43,914 nt of DNA from an uncultured Rhizobiaceae group bacterium (lineage in GTDB: Bacteria > Pseudomonadota > Alphaproteobacteria > Rhizobiales > Rhizobiaceae): assembly GCA_938044775.1 (NCBI GenBank), contig CALIOE010000022.1, positions 1 to 43,914 of the forward strand, written 5' to 3'. This document shows, one piece after another, positions 35,031 to 43,423 of this stretch (its first letter is position 1; each line of letters starts with the position of its first letter). The notes under the pieces were generated by a model that was given only the letters and a program-made list of their open reading frames with translations, did not search any database and was not told where the DNA came from. The position numbers were made by a program, and so were the translations under genes.

Positions 35031-36446
35031 ATGGCATTGGCCGATCTCGAAGCAGGGCATCGAAACGACAGCGGAATTGAAGTCGCGCTGGGCGTGCTGA
35101 AACAGCTTTTTGGCGATCGATTGCAGACCAACCAGAGCTTGCGCGAGCAACATTCCCACACGACAACCTATATTCCCTCTCAGCTTCCGGATGCAGTGGT
35201 GTTTCCACACAAAACGGAAGAAGTGGCAGAGATAGTACGCATATGTGCACAGCACAAAGTGCCAGTCGTACCTTTTGGAACCGGCACTTCACTGGAAGGC
35301 GGCGTCAACGCTCCGGCAGGCGGCATCAGTGTCGATCTGATGCATATGAATGATATCATAAGCGTTAATTCAGACGATCTCGACGTGACGCTTCAGCCGG
35401 GGGTGACGCGCGAAGAGCTGAATATTCATCTTCGCGACCAGGGACTGTTTTTTCCCATTGATCCAGGTGCCAATGCCAGTCTCGGCGGCATGGCTGCGAC
35501 ACGAGCGTCAGGTACAAATGCAGTGCGCTACGGCACCATGCGTGACAATGTCATCAACGTCACGGCTGTGATGCCTGACGGAAAAATTATCAAGACCGGA
35601 AACCGCGCGCGCAAATCTTCTGCCGGGTATGATCTGACGCGACTGCTGGTGGGGTCAGAGGGCACGCTGGGCATCATAACCGAGCTGACCTTGAAGCTGT
35701 ACGGCATTCCCGAGAATATCTCGGCTGGCATCTGCCAGTTCGAAACAGTGGAGGCAGCCTGTCAGACCACCATATTGGCGATGCAGGCAGGCATCCCAAT
35801 GGCCCGCATAGAGTTGCTCGATTCGTTGATGACCAAAATAACCAACGAATACAACGACTTGTCCTATGATGAAAAACCAACGCTTATGCTGGAGTTTCAC
35901 GGTACGGACAATGGGGTTGCCGAGCAGACGCAGATGTTCAACGAGATTGCAGGGGACTTTGGTGGCTCCGACATCCAGTGGGTATCCACGGTTGAGGATC
36001 GAAACCGTCTCTGGAAGGCGCGCCACGACGCCTATCCGGCAATGCTGGCGCATCGCCCCGGTTGCCAGGGCATCGCGACTGATGCCTGCGTCCCGATTTC
36101 GAGGCTCGCCGAATGTCTGAGGGAGACCATCGCAGATGTTGAACGGCTTGACCTTGTGGCGCCGATCATTGGGCATGTCGGCGATGGCAATTTTCATGTT
36201 TCTCCATTGGTAGACATGAGCGATTCTGAAGAAGTGGCCCGCGCTGAAACGATGATTGAGCGATTGAACCTTCGCACTATTGCTATGGAGGGAACATGTA
36301 CCGGAGAACATGGCATTGGGCAGGGCAAGCGCCGTTTTCTCAAGCTTGAACACGGTACGGGTGTGGATGTCATGGCTGCCATAAAAATGGCGATAGATCC
36401 GGACAATATTATGAATCCCGGGAAAGTTGTGTCGCTTTCCGACTAA
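35031..36446 (+). CDS. FAD-linked oxidase, D-lactate dehydrogenase (cytochrome) type
   Basis: A 471-residue flavoprotein that should oxidise a 2-hydroxy acid such as D-lactate or glycolate. The PCMH-type FAD-binding domain shows PFGTGTSLEGGVNAPAGGIS and PGANASLGGMAATRASGTNA. The C-terminal substrate domain has IGHVGDGNFHV with metal- or substrate-binding histidines, and GEHGIGQGKRRFL near the end. The size and order match the single-subunit LDHD family rather than GlcDEF. I start at ATG 35031, which has GGGAG six bases upstream; an in-frame ATG at 34950 gives 27 extra residues but a poorer signal. No partner Fe-S gene is next to it. Expression cannot be judged from sequence. Confidence 0.88.
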   Translation: MALADLEAGHRNDSGIEVALGVLKQLFGDRLQTNQSLREQHSHTTTYIPSQLPDAVVFPHKTEEVAEIVRICAQHKVPVVPFGTGTSLEGGVNAPAGGISVDLMHMNDIISVNSDDLDVTLQPGVTREELNIHLRDQGLFFPIDPGANASLGGMAATRASGTNAVRYGTMRDNVINVTAVMPDGKIIKTGNRARKSSAGYDLTRLLVGSEGTLGIITELTLKLYGIPENISAGICQFETVEAACQTTILAMQAGIPMARIELLDSLMTKITNEYNDLSYDEKPTLMLEFHGTDNGVAEQTQMFNEIAGDFGGSDIQWVSTVEDRNRLWKARHDAYPAMLAHRPGCQGIATDACVPISRLAECLRETIADVERLDLVAPIIGHVGDGNFHVSPLVDMSDSEEVARAETMIERLNLRTIAMEGTCTGEHGIGQGKRRFLKLEHGTGVDVMAAIKMAIDPDNIMNPGKVVSLSD

Positions 36447-36516
36447 CTTTCAAAGTGTTAGGGGGCAGGGTGAATAAGTTGAGTCAAAGAGCTGGCGAAA
36501 TAGACAGGACCCGATC

Positions 36517-39500
36517 GTGAGAAGGTTGTTTATCCTCTTCGGTTCTCTTGTTGTGCTGGCGTTGCTGGCAGCGCTGGCCGCTCCGCCCTATGTCGACTGG
36601 GACCAGTTTCGAGACAGATTTGAGACCGAAGCCAGCCGGATACTCGGTCAACCAGTGACCGTGAGGGGGAAGACGTCCCTTCGGTTGCTGCCTCTGCCAT
36701 CGGTGACATTTCAGGACATCAGGGTGGGCGATCGTGAAGATGGCGTTGCGATGCTGTCGGCAGAGAGTTTTCACATGGGAATGGAACTCGCGCCCCTGTT
36801 GAAAGGCGACGTCGTCGTTGTTGACATGCAGCTGGAACGGCCACTCGCCAATCTGCACATCGATAGAGACGGTGGACTTGACTGGGCGCAACGCGACCAG
36901 ACCCTCCCGGGTTCGCTGGCCAGCCGCGATGTCCTGTTTGAGAAAATTACAGTTCGCAACGGTGCAATCCGGGTTCGCGATGCTCGATACAAACGAGAAT
37001 TTGTCCTCACCGACATTTCCACCGATGCATCCGCACGAACTCTTTCCGGACCTTGGCGGGTCAAGGGTTTTGCAACTTATCTCGGCGAGCGGACACGACT
37101 GGCCATCAATACTGGACGCTGGGCGGGAGATTCCGGGATGCGCCTAAAGGTTGCCTTGCAGCCCGAGAGTGTTCCCTATGATTTCGAAATTGATGGACCG
37201 TTGAAGGTGGTTAATGACGGTCCGCTGTTTTCGGGGCGCTTCAAGGTCGATCCGGCAAAGGAGCAGACTGCCGATGAACGCATTGTGTTTCCCCGAAAAG
37301 CCGAAATTCATTCTCTGCCTGTACGCGCAAGTGGCGACGTTGTTCTCAGCAGCTCCGGGGCGGAGGTGGATTCATACACGCTCGACGTGGGCTCGGTCGA
37401 CGACCCCTATAAGGTAGTTGGCAGTGCTGAAGCGACCTTTGGCGAAGAATTGTCGTTCAAGATTCAAGCCAATGGGCAGCAGGTAAACATCGAGCGATTG
37501 GTGGACGCCGCATCAACAACCAGTCCCATGGGGCTGAGTGTCTCCCAGCGGCTCGAAGCGTTGCGGAAGGTGCTAGAGCAGGTTCCACGGTTTTCTGTCG
37601 ATGGTGAAGTTGCGCTCTCTTTACCCGCCATTGTGGCGGGCGATACCGTCGTCCGCGATGTTGAACTGACCGCGCGCCCGTTGAGCAGAGGACATGCCTG
37701 GTCTGTAAAAAACCTGACGGCGGAGTTACCAGGCCGTACGGAATTGCGCGCCGATGGTGTGGTTCTCCTCGGAGAGCAGTTTGGCTATCAGGGAGAATTG
37801 ATTGTTGCGTCGCGTCAACCGTCCGGGTTTGCAAAATGGCTGGGTGGCGACGCATCGCCAGCCATCGCGGATCTTTCCTCGGCCGGGTTTTCCGCAATTG
37901 CCGACGTCTCACCGAAGCAGGCAACCCTCCAAAATCTGGAGATCGTGCTTGGCGGCGAAACCCTCAGCGGCGAACTGCGGCGCAACGCGGCGACGGATCT
38001 GGCACGGGCGAATGTCAAAGCGAAACTTGCTGGAAGCAATGTCAATTTCGACCAGCTGATTTCACTGTTTGATATCTTTGTCGCGCAAAACAAGTCGCAG
38101 ACCTCCCTGGGAAGCCATGACATTGCACTGGATCTCAATGCCAAGAAACTCAGTCTGTTTGGCGTAGAAGCAAATGATGTTGTCGCCGACGTTTCTTTCG
38201 AGAAGGGAACTGCAACAATCAACACGCTTCAAATCCAGAACATTGCTGACGCGCGGGTGTTCCTCGAGGGGCAAGTAGAGGATTTTCGCGGCAACCCCAG
38301 CGGAGCGTTGAAGGGGGGCATCGTTGCCACCAGACCCGATGCCTTTCTGCGCCTTGTCCGGCGAAAAATGGGCTCTGTTCCGCTTCTCGGGACGCTTGTT
38401 GAGAACGCGTCAATGTTTCGCAAAACCGCTTTGGATTTTCAGTGGACCGCAAATGGCAAGGCGGGAGAAAATCTGCTGATCGAGGGCAAAACCGGCGGCA
38501 GCGAGCTCAATTTTTTTGCTCACTTGCAAGCGGGTGAGAAGGCGCTGTTGCAGCGAGATGTGAAAGCCAAGTTCGTTTTGGTGAGCCCAAGGCCGGCAGA
38601 GCTCCTGCGCATGCTCAATTTGCCAGTGGTTCCTGCACAGATCGATGGTCGCTCGGCAATTCGCGTAGACGTCGAAGGCATTCCCGCTGAGGCCCTGAGG
38701 GCGAGCGGTGCTCTGACGCTACAAGGGGCGTTTATCAGCGCCGGTGGAAACATCAGCGCCGAGGTGTCGGGAGAGGATGTTCGATTGAGCGGTGTTTTGA
38801 ATGTCGATGCTGAAGCTACGGACTTTGACCCGCTGATTGTCATGTCGGGGCTTCCGATTCCTGGATTTGGTCTGGGAAACAGCGGCAAATTGTCGGCACA
38901 GCTGGTGCTTGACGGCGATCGCTATCGGATGAATGAACTCAGGGTGAATGTCGGCGACACCAGGGTTTCGGGCACGCTCACACTGGATCGTTCTGCGCGG
39001 CCCAGACCGCTTCTTGCGGGTGCGCTGGACTTCTCCACTCTGGATCTGGACCTTTTACCTTCACTTGTTTTCACTGGTGCTCCTACCGCAGTCTCAAGCC
39101 AGGACGAAGCACCTCCACCGCTTTTCGCTGGAATAGACGGGAAGATAGGCCTGCGCGCCAGGAGTTCCACCTTGCCTGCTTTTGCCGGAGGAGAAGTGAC
39201 CTCTTTCTCCGCCGACTTTGGCATTGCCGATGGCGATATCGGATTGGAGGACATTGCCGCAAAATGGCTCGGAGGTGATCTTAGCGGCAACGTTGCCCTG
39301 GGTAAGACCAACCTGGCACAGCTTGTCAGTGGGGATTTTTCCCTGGTCGGAGCCGATCTGAATCAAGCCTCGAGGCTTGTCGGCTTTGGGGACATCTTCA
39401 ATGGCACGTTTGACGTGGCGTCCAGCTTTGAAAGCTCTGGAGTGGACACGGCGAGCCTCCGTCGTAGCCTCACCGGAAGCGGGTCTGCAACAGTTCGATC

Positions 39501-40305
39501 CGGCTCAATCAACGGATTGGATGCCGGTGCGCTGCCTTCTCTGCTGGCAGCGGCGGACGAGCGGCCTGATGAAAGTCTAATCGAGTCCGCTTCAGAACTT
39601 GCGCAGGACTCGATTTATGGCGGATCGCTGAAGTTTGGTGACGCCGATGCTGCGTTCTCAATTGCTTCGGGCCAATTGCGGGCCAACAATATTCGTTTCG
39701 GCAATGAATTTGTGAAGGCAACAGCAAGCGTGCGGACCAATTTTGTGGCCGGCGACATATCGCTGAATACCCGACTGTCCTATGCAGCCGGAAAGCAGGC
39801 GGTTGCCGGGGCTGCACCCGAAATATCTATCAATATGTTCGGAAAGCCGGGCGCTATGAAGCGAACCGAAGATGTGGCGCTGCTGTCGACCTATCTTGGA
39901 CTGAGGGTCAGCGAGCGGCGCGAGCGAGAGTTTCAAGCGCAGCAGGCATCCATTCTCGAACGCCAGCGCCTGCTGCGTACCGGTCGGCTTTACTCGCTAA
40001 AGGAAGAAGCCCGCAGGCTCGCACGTGAGGAGCGCGAGCGACTCGAGCGCCTTCGGGCTGAAGAAGAGGAACGCAAGCGGCAGCAAGCCCTGCTGCGACA
40101 GCGGGAACTGGAACAGCAAAGGCGCATGGAAGCAGAGATTCGCAAAGCGGAAGATCGGGCGATCCGGGAAGCGGCAGAAGAAGCAGGACGCCGGGAAAGG
40201 CGCAACCAGGAGATCGAACAGTTGCGCAGAGAATCAGAAGCGAGCAGAGCGCTGAGTGAAAGAGTACTCAAACAGTTCAAGTTTGATTCCGAGCCTGACG
40301 GCTAG
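36517..40305 (+). CDS. Large AsmA-family inner-membrane protein with charged C-terminal coiled coil
   Basis: A 1262-residue AsmA/TamB-like protein anchored by one N-terminal helix (LFILFGSLVVLALLAALA) with a large periplasmic beta-rich body. The N-terminus carries the family signature PPYVDWDQFRDRFETEASRI and the GQPVTVRGKTSLRLLPLPSV strand. Repeated AsmA-like strands (for example GVLNVDAEATDFDPLIVMSG, and an AsmA_2-type region from about 800 to 1100) fill the middle. The last about 130 residues are almost purely charged helix (from RERE near 1130 to LKQFKFD), predicting a coiled coil. Such proteins probably move phospholipids or support outer-membrane assembly. Start GTG 36517 has GGAC ten bases upstream. 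The stop shares the palindrome CTAG with the stop of the convergent ribbon-helix-helix gene. Confidence 0.88.
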   Translation: MRRLFILFGSLVVLALLAALAAPPYVDWDQFRDRFETEASRILGQPVTVRGKTSLRLLPLPSVTFQDIRVGDREDGVAMLSAESFHMGMELAPLLKGDVVVVDMQLERPLANLHIDRDGGLDWAQRDQTLPGSLASRDVLFEKITVRNGAIRVRDARYKREFVLTDISTDASARTLSGPWRVKGFATYLGERTRLAINTGRWAGDSGMRLKVALQPESVPYDFEIDGPLKVVNDGPLFSGRFKVDPAKEQTADERIVFPRKAEIHSLPVRASGDVVLSSSGAEVDSYTLDVGSVDDPYKVVGSAEATFGEELSFKIQANGQQVNIERLVDAASTTSPMGLSVSQRLEALRKVLEQVPRFSVDGEVALSLPAIVAGDTVVRDVELTARPLSRGHAWSVKNLTAELPGRTELRADGVVLLGEQFGYQGELIVASRQPSGFAKWLGGDASPAIADLSSAGFSAIADVSPKQATLQNLEIVLGGETLSGELRRNAATDLARANVKAKLAGSNVNFDQLISLFDIFVAQNKSQTSLGSHDIALDLNAKKLSLFGVEANDVVADVSFEKGTATINTLQIQNIADARVFLEGQVEDFRGNPSGALKGGIVATRPDAFLRLVRRKMGSVPLLGTLVENASMFRKTALDFQWTANGKAGENLLIEGKTGGSELNFFAHLQAGEKALLQRDVKAKFVLVSPRPAELLRMLNLPVVPAQIDGRSAIRVDVEGIPAEALRASGALTLQGAFISAGGNISAEVSGEDVRLSGVLNVDAEATDFDPLIVMSGLPIPGFGLGNSGKLSAQLVLDGDRYRMNELRVNVGDTRVSGTLTLDRSARPRPLLAGALDFSTLDLDLLPSLVFTGAPTAVSSQDEAPPPLFAGIDGKIGLRARSSTLPAFAGGEVTSFSADFGIADGDIGLEDIAAKWLGGDLSGNVALGKTNLAQLVSGDFSLVGADLNQASRLVGFGDIFNGTFDVASSFESSGVDTASLRRSLTGSGSATVRSGSINGLDAGALPSLLAAADERPDESLIESASELAQDSIYGGSLKFGDADAAFSIASGQLRANNIRFGNEFVKATASVRTNFVAGDISLNTRLSYAAGKQAVAGAAPEISINMFGKPGAMKRTEDVALLSTYLGLRVSERREREFQAQQASILERQRLLRTGRLYSLKEEARRLAREERERLERLRAEEEERKRQQALLRQRELEQQRRMEAEIRKAEDRAIREAAEEAGRRERRNQEIEQLRRESEASRALSERVLKQFKFDSEPDG

Positions 40306-40547
40306 TCGGCGCGCTTTCCTCCACCGGCACCATTCGTTCCCCCATTCTCCTTAATGGTGTTGAGAACAAAGACGCGCAGAGCTGATGACAGGTTTTCTCC
40401 GTCGCGGCGTTTGGCATCTATTCTGGTAATCAGCTGGGCAAATGAAACATTGCGCTGTTTGGCAATTCGCCTGAATTCTACCCAGAAGTCTTCCTCCAGG
40501 GAAAACGAGGTTCGATGCCCTCGTATTGAGACGGAGTGCTTTTTCAC
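40302..40547 (-). CDS. Ribbon-helix-helix (RHH_4-like) protein
   Basis: An 81-residue protein with the RHH_4-like pattern: KHSVSIRGHRTSFSLEEDFW (strand and first helix), then EFRRIAKQRNVSFAQLITRI and NLSSALRVFVLNTI. It is a putative DNA-binding regulator, but its operator is unknown. I use GTG 40547, 16 bases after the sspB stop; a longer frame to 40706 overlaps sspB and is unlikely. It should be co-transcribed with sspB. Its TAG stop overlaps the AsmA stop on the other strand (CTAG, 40302-40305). An association of a small RHH gene with sspB is known to me from other Rhizobiales, but I cannot confirm that here. Confidence 0.72.
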   Translation of the reverse strand: MKKHSVSIRGHRTSFSLEEDFWVEFRRIAKQRNVSFAQLITRIDAKRRDGENLSSALRVFVLNTIKENGGTNGAGGGKRAD

Positions 40548-40563
40548 GGCGTCCGCAGCAACA

Positions 40564-41202
40564 CTACTTCTTGCGAAAGGCGTCCAGCGAAACAACGTCT
40601 GCTGATGTGTTTTCCTCGTCTGCGCTTTCGACGCTCTCTGTTTCTTCGGTTTTCTTTGCCTTGGGATTTTCTGACTTGGACTTTTTAGTCGAGCCGGGTT
40701 TGTCACTCTTCTCTTCCTTGTCGTCAGGTGCGGGAAGGGCGCTTATCTTGGTTCGGCTTGTTTCGATCTTCTTTGGCTCAGTGTCCTTGGTCGTTTCGAC
40801 GCCTTCTTCGTTGCCAGCCTCCGGGTCGGCATCGAACTGCAAGCCAAACTGCACCGACGGATCAAAAAAACCGCGGATGGACGAAAACGGCACAAGCAGC
40901 GATTCCGGAATATTGTCGAAGGAAAGACCAATCGAAAAGCCGTTGTTGTCTGATTCCAGATCCCAAAACTGGTGTTGAACGACGATGGTCATTTCATCGG
41001 GATACTTTTCCTTCATGCGACTCGAGAGGCGCACACCGGGATGATTGGTGTCGAAGGTGATGTAGAAATGGTGGTCGCCGGGCAGGCCGGTTTTGGTCAC
41101 CTCCTGGATCACTTTTTTGACGACGCCACGCAGGGCTTCCTGAGCGAGAATATCGTAGCGGATCAGGTCTTCTGGTTCAGAATTGTCTGGCGTATCTGAC
41201 AT
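40564..41202 (-). CDS. sspB: SspB, ClpXP adaptor for ssrA-tagged proteins
   Basis: A 212-residue adaptor that binds the ssrA degradation tag and delivers tagged proteins to ClpXP. The N-terminal 130 residues hold the folded domain with HHFYITFDTNHPGVRLSSRM, YPDEMTIVVQHQFWDLE and ESLLVPFSSIRGFFDPSVQFG, the alphaproteobacterial SspB pattern. The next about 65 residues are a low-complexity acidic/lysine tether. The final residues VVSLDAFRKK are the conserved ClpX-binding peptide. Start ATG 41202. It lies about 100 bases downstream of the ssrA gene on the same strand and is followed by the RHH gene. Confidence 0.95.
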   Translation of the reverse strand: MSDTPDNSEPEDLIRYDILAQEALRGVVKKVIQEVTKTGLPGDHHFYITFDTNHPGVRLSSRMKEKYPDEMTIVVQHQFWDLESDNNGFSIGLSFDNIPESLLVPFSSIRGFFDPSVQFGLQFDADPEAGNEEGVETTKDTEPKKIETSRTKISALPAPDDKEEKSDKPGSTKKSKSENPKAKKTEETESVESADEENTSADVVSLDAFRKK

Positions 41203-41304
41203 GTCTCAATTTCGGTTTGCGGGCGGGGCGTCCAGCCGTTTCCGGCACTATAGCGGCGTTGACCACGAGTGATAGCCAAAAATTGCCGCCAAACTGTGGG
41301 AAAG

Positions 41305-41633
41305 TAGTGAAGGCTTCTGTTGCCAGGTGCCTTCGAACCCCGCCTAAGGGTGTGAACCCTTAGGAGTTAATTTGAAGCTTGAGGCACTGCTTACGCAGCG
41401 ACACGTGCTTCCACATAGTTGTTATCATTTGCAACTACTATAATGGCCCGATAACGGTGGGTACCATGCCGAGCAAAAACACAGTCTTTACGCCCTCGTC
41501 GATCCTATTTCGCCCCCGCCAAACTGCTTCAAGTTTTCTGCAAAAGCAGTTTGGTGGAGGCGCCGGGTACCGCCCCCGGGTCCGAATGGTTTATTACACA
41601 GGTCATTTATCGCCATAGTCGGCTTGCGCCGAC
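41305..41633 (-). ncRNA. ssrA: tmRNA gene, circularly permuted two-piece form
   Basis: The gene order is acceptor piece, linker, coding piece, as in alphaproteobacteria. The acceptor piece ends at 41552 with the encoded CCACCA, preceded by the T arm (CCCGGGGGCGGTACCCGG). A 34-base linker (41551-41518) follows and forms AACTGCTT/AAGCAGTT. The coding piece starts at 41517 with GGGGGCG, which pairs with CGCCTCC to give a 7-bp acceptor stem with G3-U70, the alanine identity pair. The tag frame (41432-41391) reads ANDNNYVEARVAA then stop; GCA is the resume codon. A probable pseudoknot stem CTAAGGG/CCCTTAG lies downstream. The outer ends are estimates: 5' from the promoter, 3' from family length. 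Confidence 0.9.
41391..41432 (-). other. tmRNA tag reading frame
   Basis: Fourteen codons GCA to TAA encoding ANDNNYVEARVAA. The AND start and the VAA end fit Rhizobiales tags; the final AA is the ClpX recognition determinant. Confidence 0.92.
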
Positions 41634-41639
41634 AGATTC

Positions 41640-41668
41640 AATATAGGCTTGGCGAGGCCGCGTGAAAA
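41640..41668 (-). promoter_or_regulatory. Probable ssrA promoter
   Basis: On the minus strand TTTTCA (41663-41668) and TATATT (41640-41645) are 17 bases apart, placing transcription start near 41633, just upstream of the acceptor piece. The -35 box is a weak match. Confidence 0.5.
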
Positions 41669-41797
41669 GGGCCAGAACCTGAGAACTTTGATGGGCAGCT
41701 GAGAATTGTCGAAAGCTTTCGAGGGAAAGTCACGGTCTCTGCGGCACAAAACCTACAAAAAAAGCGGCTCTGAGCAAGTCTATGGATGCGTCGGTAA

Positions 41798-41960
41798 ATG
41801 GACGATGTGAAGCGATACGACCCGAATATCAATGCGGATAAGTTCAAGAAGATCATCTGACTTCGGGATTGCACCGAGAGGTAACGAATCTTCGTATTAT
41901 CCAATTCACTCACATCGGAACGCGACCGGTTCAGAAACAAGGCGCAACGGGAATAGCGCG
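41798..41960 (+). pseudogene. Possible decayed DUF2853-like gene fragment
   Basis: ATG 41798 opens a short frame MDDVKRYDPNINADKFKKII ending in TGA at 41860. It resembles, from memory, the start of DUF2853 proteins (DVKRYDPNV...). In another frame, 41915-41944 reads SERDRFRNKA, like the next conserved part of that family. No uninterrupted frame joins them. An intact DUF2853 gene is next door on the other strand, so this could be a decayed relative. Low certainty: the match is short and from recall. The rest of 41646-42040 shows no gene. Confidence 0.35.
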
Positions 41961-42040
41961 AAAATCGTGTTACGTTTTTTGGCCTGAGGGCTTAAAATCA
42001 CAGGAAGCCGGATAGACTGCAAAAGTTCATGAATTGAATC

Positions 42041-42080
42041 AAAAAGGCCGTGGTTTTGCTTTGAAACCACGGCCTTTTTT
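42041..42080. terminator. Bidirectional intrinsic terminator
   Basis: A perfect 11-bp stem, GGCCGTGGTTT with AAACCACGGCC, flanked by five A and six T. It gives a U run in either direction, ending the DUF2853 transcript (stop at 42096) and anything on the plus strand. Confidence 0.9.
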
Positions 42081-42095
42081 GTGTTTTAAGCCAAT

Positions 42096-42437
42096 TTAGC
42101 CGTAGACACTTTCTTTATTGAAATGCTTTGTGAGCATGTAATAAACAACGGCACGGTATTTGTTGCGTTCGGATTTGCCGTAAGTCTCAATGACCGATGC
42201 GATGGCCGAGTCCAGCGCCGGGCTGTCGGCAAGGCCAAGTTTCTTGATTAAATAGTTGTTCTTAACCGTGTCCAGTTCCGACGAGTCGGTCCCGGAGACT
42301 GTCGAAGCATCCGCGTTATAAATGGACGGACCGCATCCGATTGTGACTTTCGTCAACAAGTCCATGTCCGGTGACATGCCGCACTTGTTTTTCAGATCGT
42401 CTGCATATTTGGCGATCAGATCGTCGCGTTTGCTCAT
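42096..42437 (-). CDS. DUF2853 family protein
   Basis: A 113-residue, wholly helical small cytoplasmic protein of DUF2853. Family marks are LIAKYADDLKNKCGMSPD, LLTKVTIGCGPSIYNADASTV, NYLIKKLGL and SERNKYRAVVYYMLTKHFNK at the end. Function unknown. The strong Shine-Dalgarno GAGGAGAT seven bases before ATG 42437 and a strong terminator just past the stop show a self-contained, probably well translated gene. Confidence 0.85.
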   Translation of the reverse strand: MSKRDDLIAKYADDLKNKCGMSPDMDLLTKVTIGCGPSIYNADASTVSGTDSSELDTVKNNYLIKKLGLADSPALDSAIASVIETYGKSERNKYRAVVYYMLTKHFNKESVYG

Positions 42438-42628
42438 GGGTATCTCCTCGTAAAACCATTTTGTCCGTTAATGACGTGACGTGAAGTGCATATCGGGCCT
42501 GCGGCCTCGCGTCCAGCGAACCCTGTTGATCATTGCAAAATTACTCGATGTGCGGCGCGCATCGTGCTTGGCCTGTGGAGATGTCGAGCGTAAACAGAAG
42601 GACGTGATTCCAAAGCCGGCGGAAAAGA

Positions 42629-43423
42629 ATGCAGCAATATCTCAATCTGTTGAGCAAGGTTATGGGCGAGGGGACCGATCGTGGTGATCGCACCGGTACC
42701 GGAACCCGCTCAATCTTTGGCCATCAGATGCGATTTGACCTGGCCAGGGGCTTTCCGATGCTGACAACCAAAAAGCTCCATCTGAAATCGATCGTTCATG
42801 AATTGCTATGGTTTCTGCAGGGATCGTCAAATATTGCCTATCTTCAGGAGAATGGCGTCTCGATCTGGAACGAATGGGCTGACGAAAACGGCGAATTAGG
42901 TCCTGTTTACGGTGTGCAGTGGCGATCCTGGCCGAAACCCGACGGGGGCACTATCGACCAGATTGCCAACCTGATCGATCAGATCAAGAGCAATCCTGAA
43001 TCTCGACGGTTGATTGTGTCGGCCTGGAATCCGGCTCTCGTTGACGAAATGGCTTTGCCTCCCTGTCACACAATGTTTCAATTCTATGTCGCCGGGGGAC
43101 GGCTCTCCTGCCAACTTTACCAGAGGTCCGGGGATATTTTTCTGGGTGTGCCGTTCAATATCGCGTCCTACGCTCTGCTAACCCTTATGGTGGCGCAGGT
43201 TTGTGACCTGCAACCGGGCGATTTTATTCACACGCTTGGCGACGCGCATATTTATTCCAACCATTTCGAGCAGGCACGAGAACAGTTGCAGCGTAAGCCC
43301 AAAAGCTTGCCGACTCTAAACATCAATCCCGCAGTCAAAGACATCTTTGCCTTCAAATTTGGGGACTTTGAACTGCTCAACTATGAGCCAGACGCCCATA
43401 TCAAGGCTCCGGTGGCCGTTTAG
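42629..43423 (+). CDS. thyA: Thymidylate synthase
   Basis: Converts dUMP to dTMP with methylene-tetrahydrofolate, giving dihydrofolate. At 264 residues it has the length of E. coli ThyA, and the catalytic cysteine falls at position 146 in [12 protein letters not shown]. Other family signatures are [46 protein letters not shown] and [17 protein letters not shown], plus HIYSNH near 210. GGAAAAGA precedes ATG 42629. The stop is followed directly by the folA start, so the two are an operon and dihydrofolate made here is recycled by the next enzyme. Confidence 0.98.
   Translation: MQQYLNLLSKVMGEGTDRGDRTGTGTRSIFGHQMRFDLARGFPMLTTKKLHLKSIVHELLWFLQGSSNIAYLQENGVSIWNEWADENGELGPVYGVQWRSWPKPDGGTIDQIANLIDQIKSNPESRRLIVSAWNPALVDEMALPPCHTMFQFYVAGGRLSCQLYQRSGDIFLGVPFNIASYALLTLMVAQVCDLQPGDFIHTLGDAHIYSNHFEQAREQLQRKPKSLPTLNINPAVKDIFAFKFGDFELLNYEPDAHIKAPVAV

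Noticed and set aside
41638..41940. Minus-strand frame of 100 codons upstream of ssrA
   Set aside because: No recognisable domain or Shine-Dalgarno; it overlaps the ssrA promoter and the plus-strand fragment.
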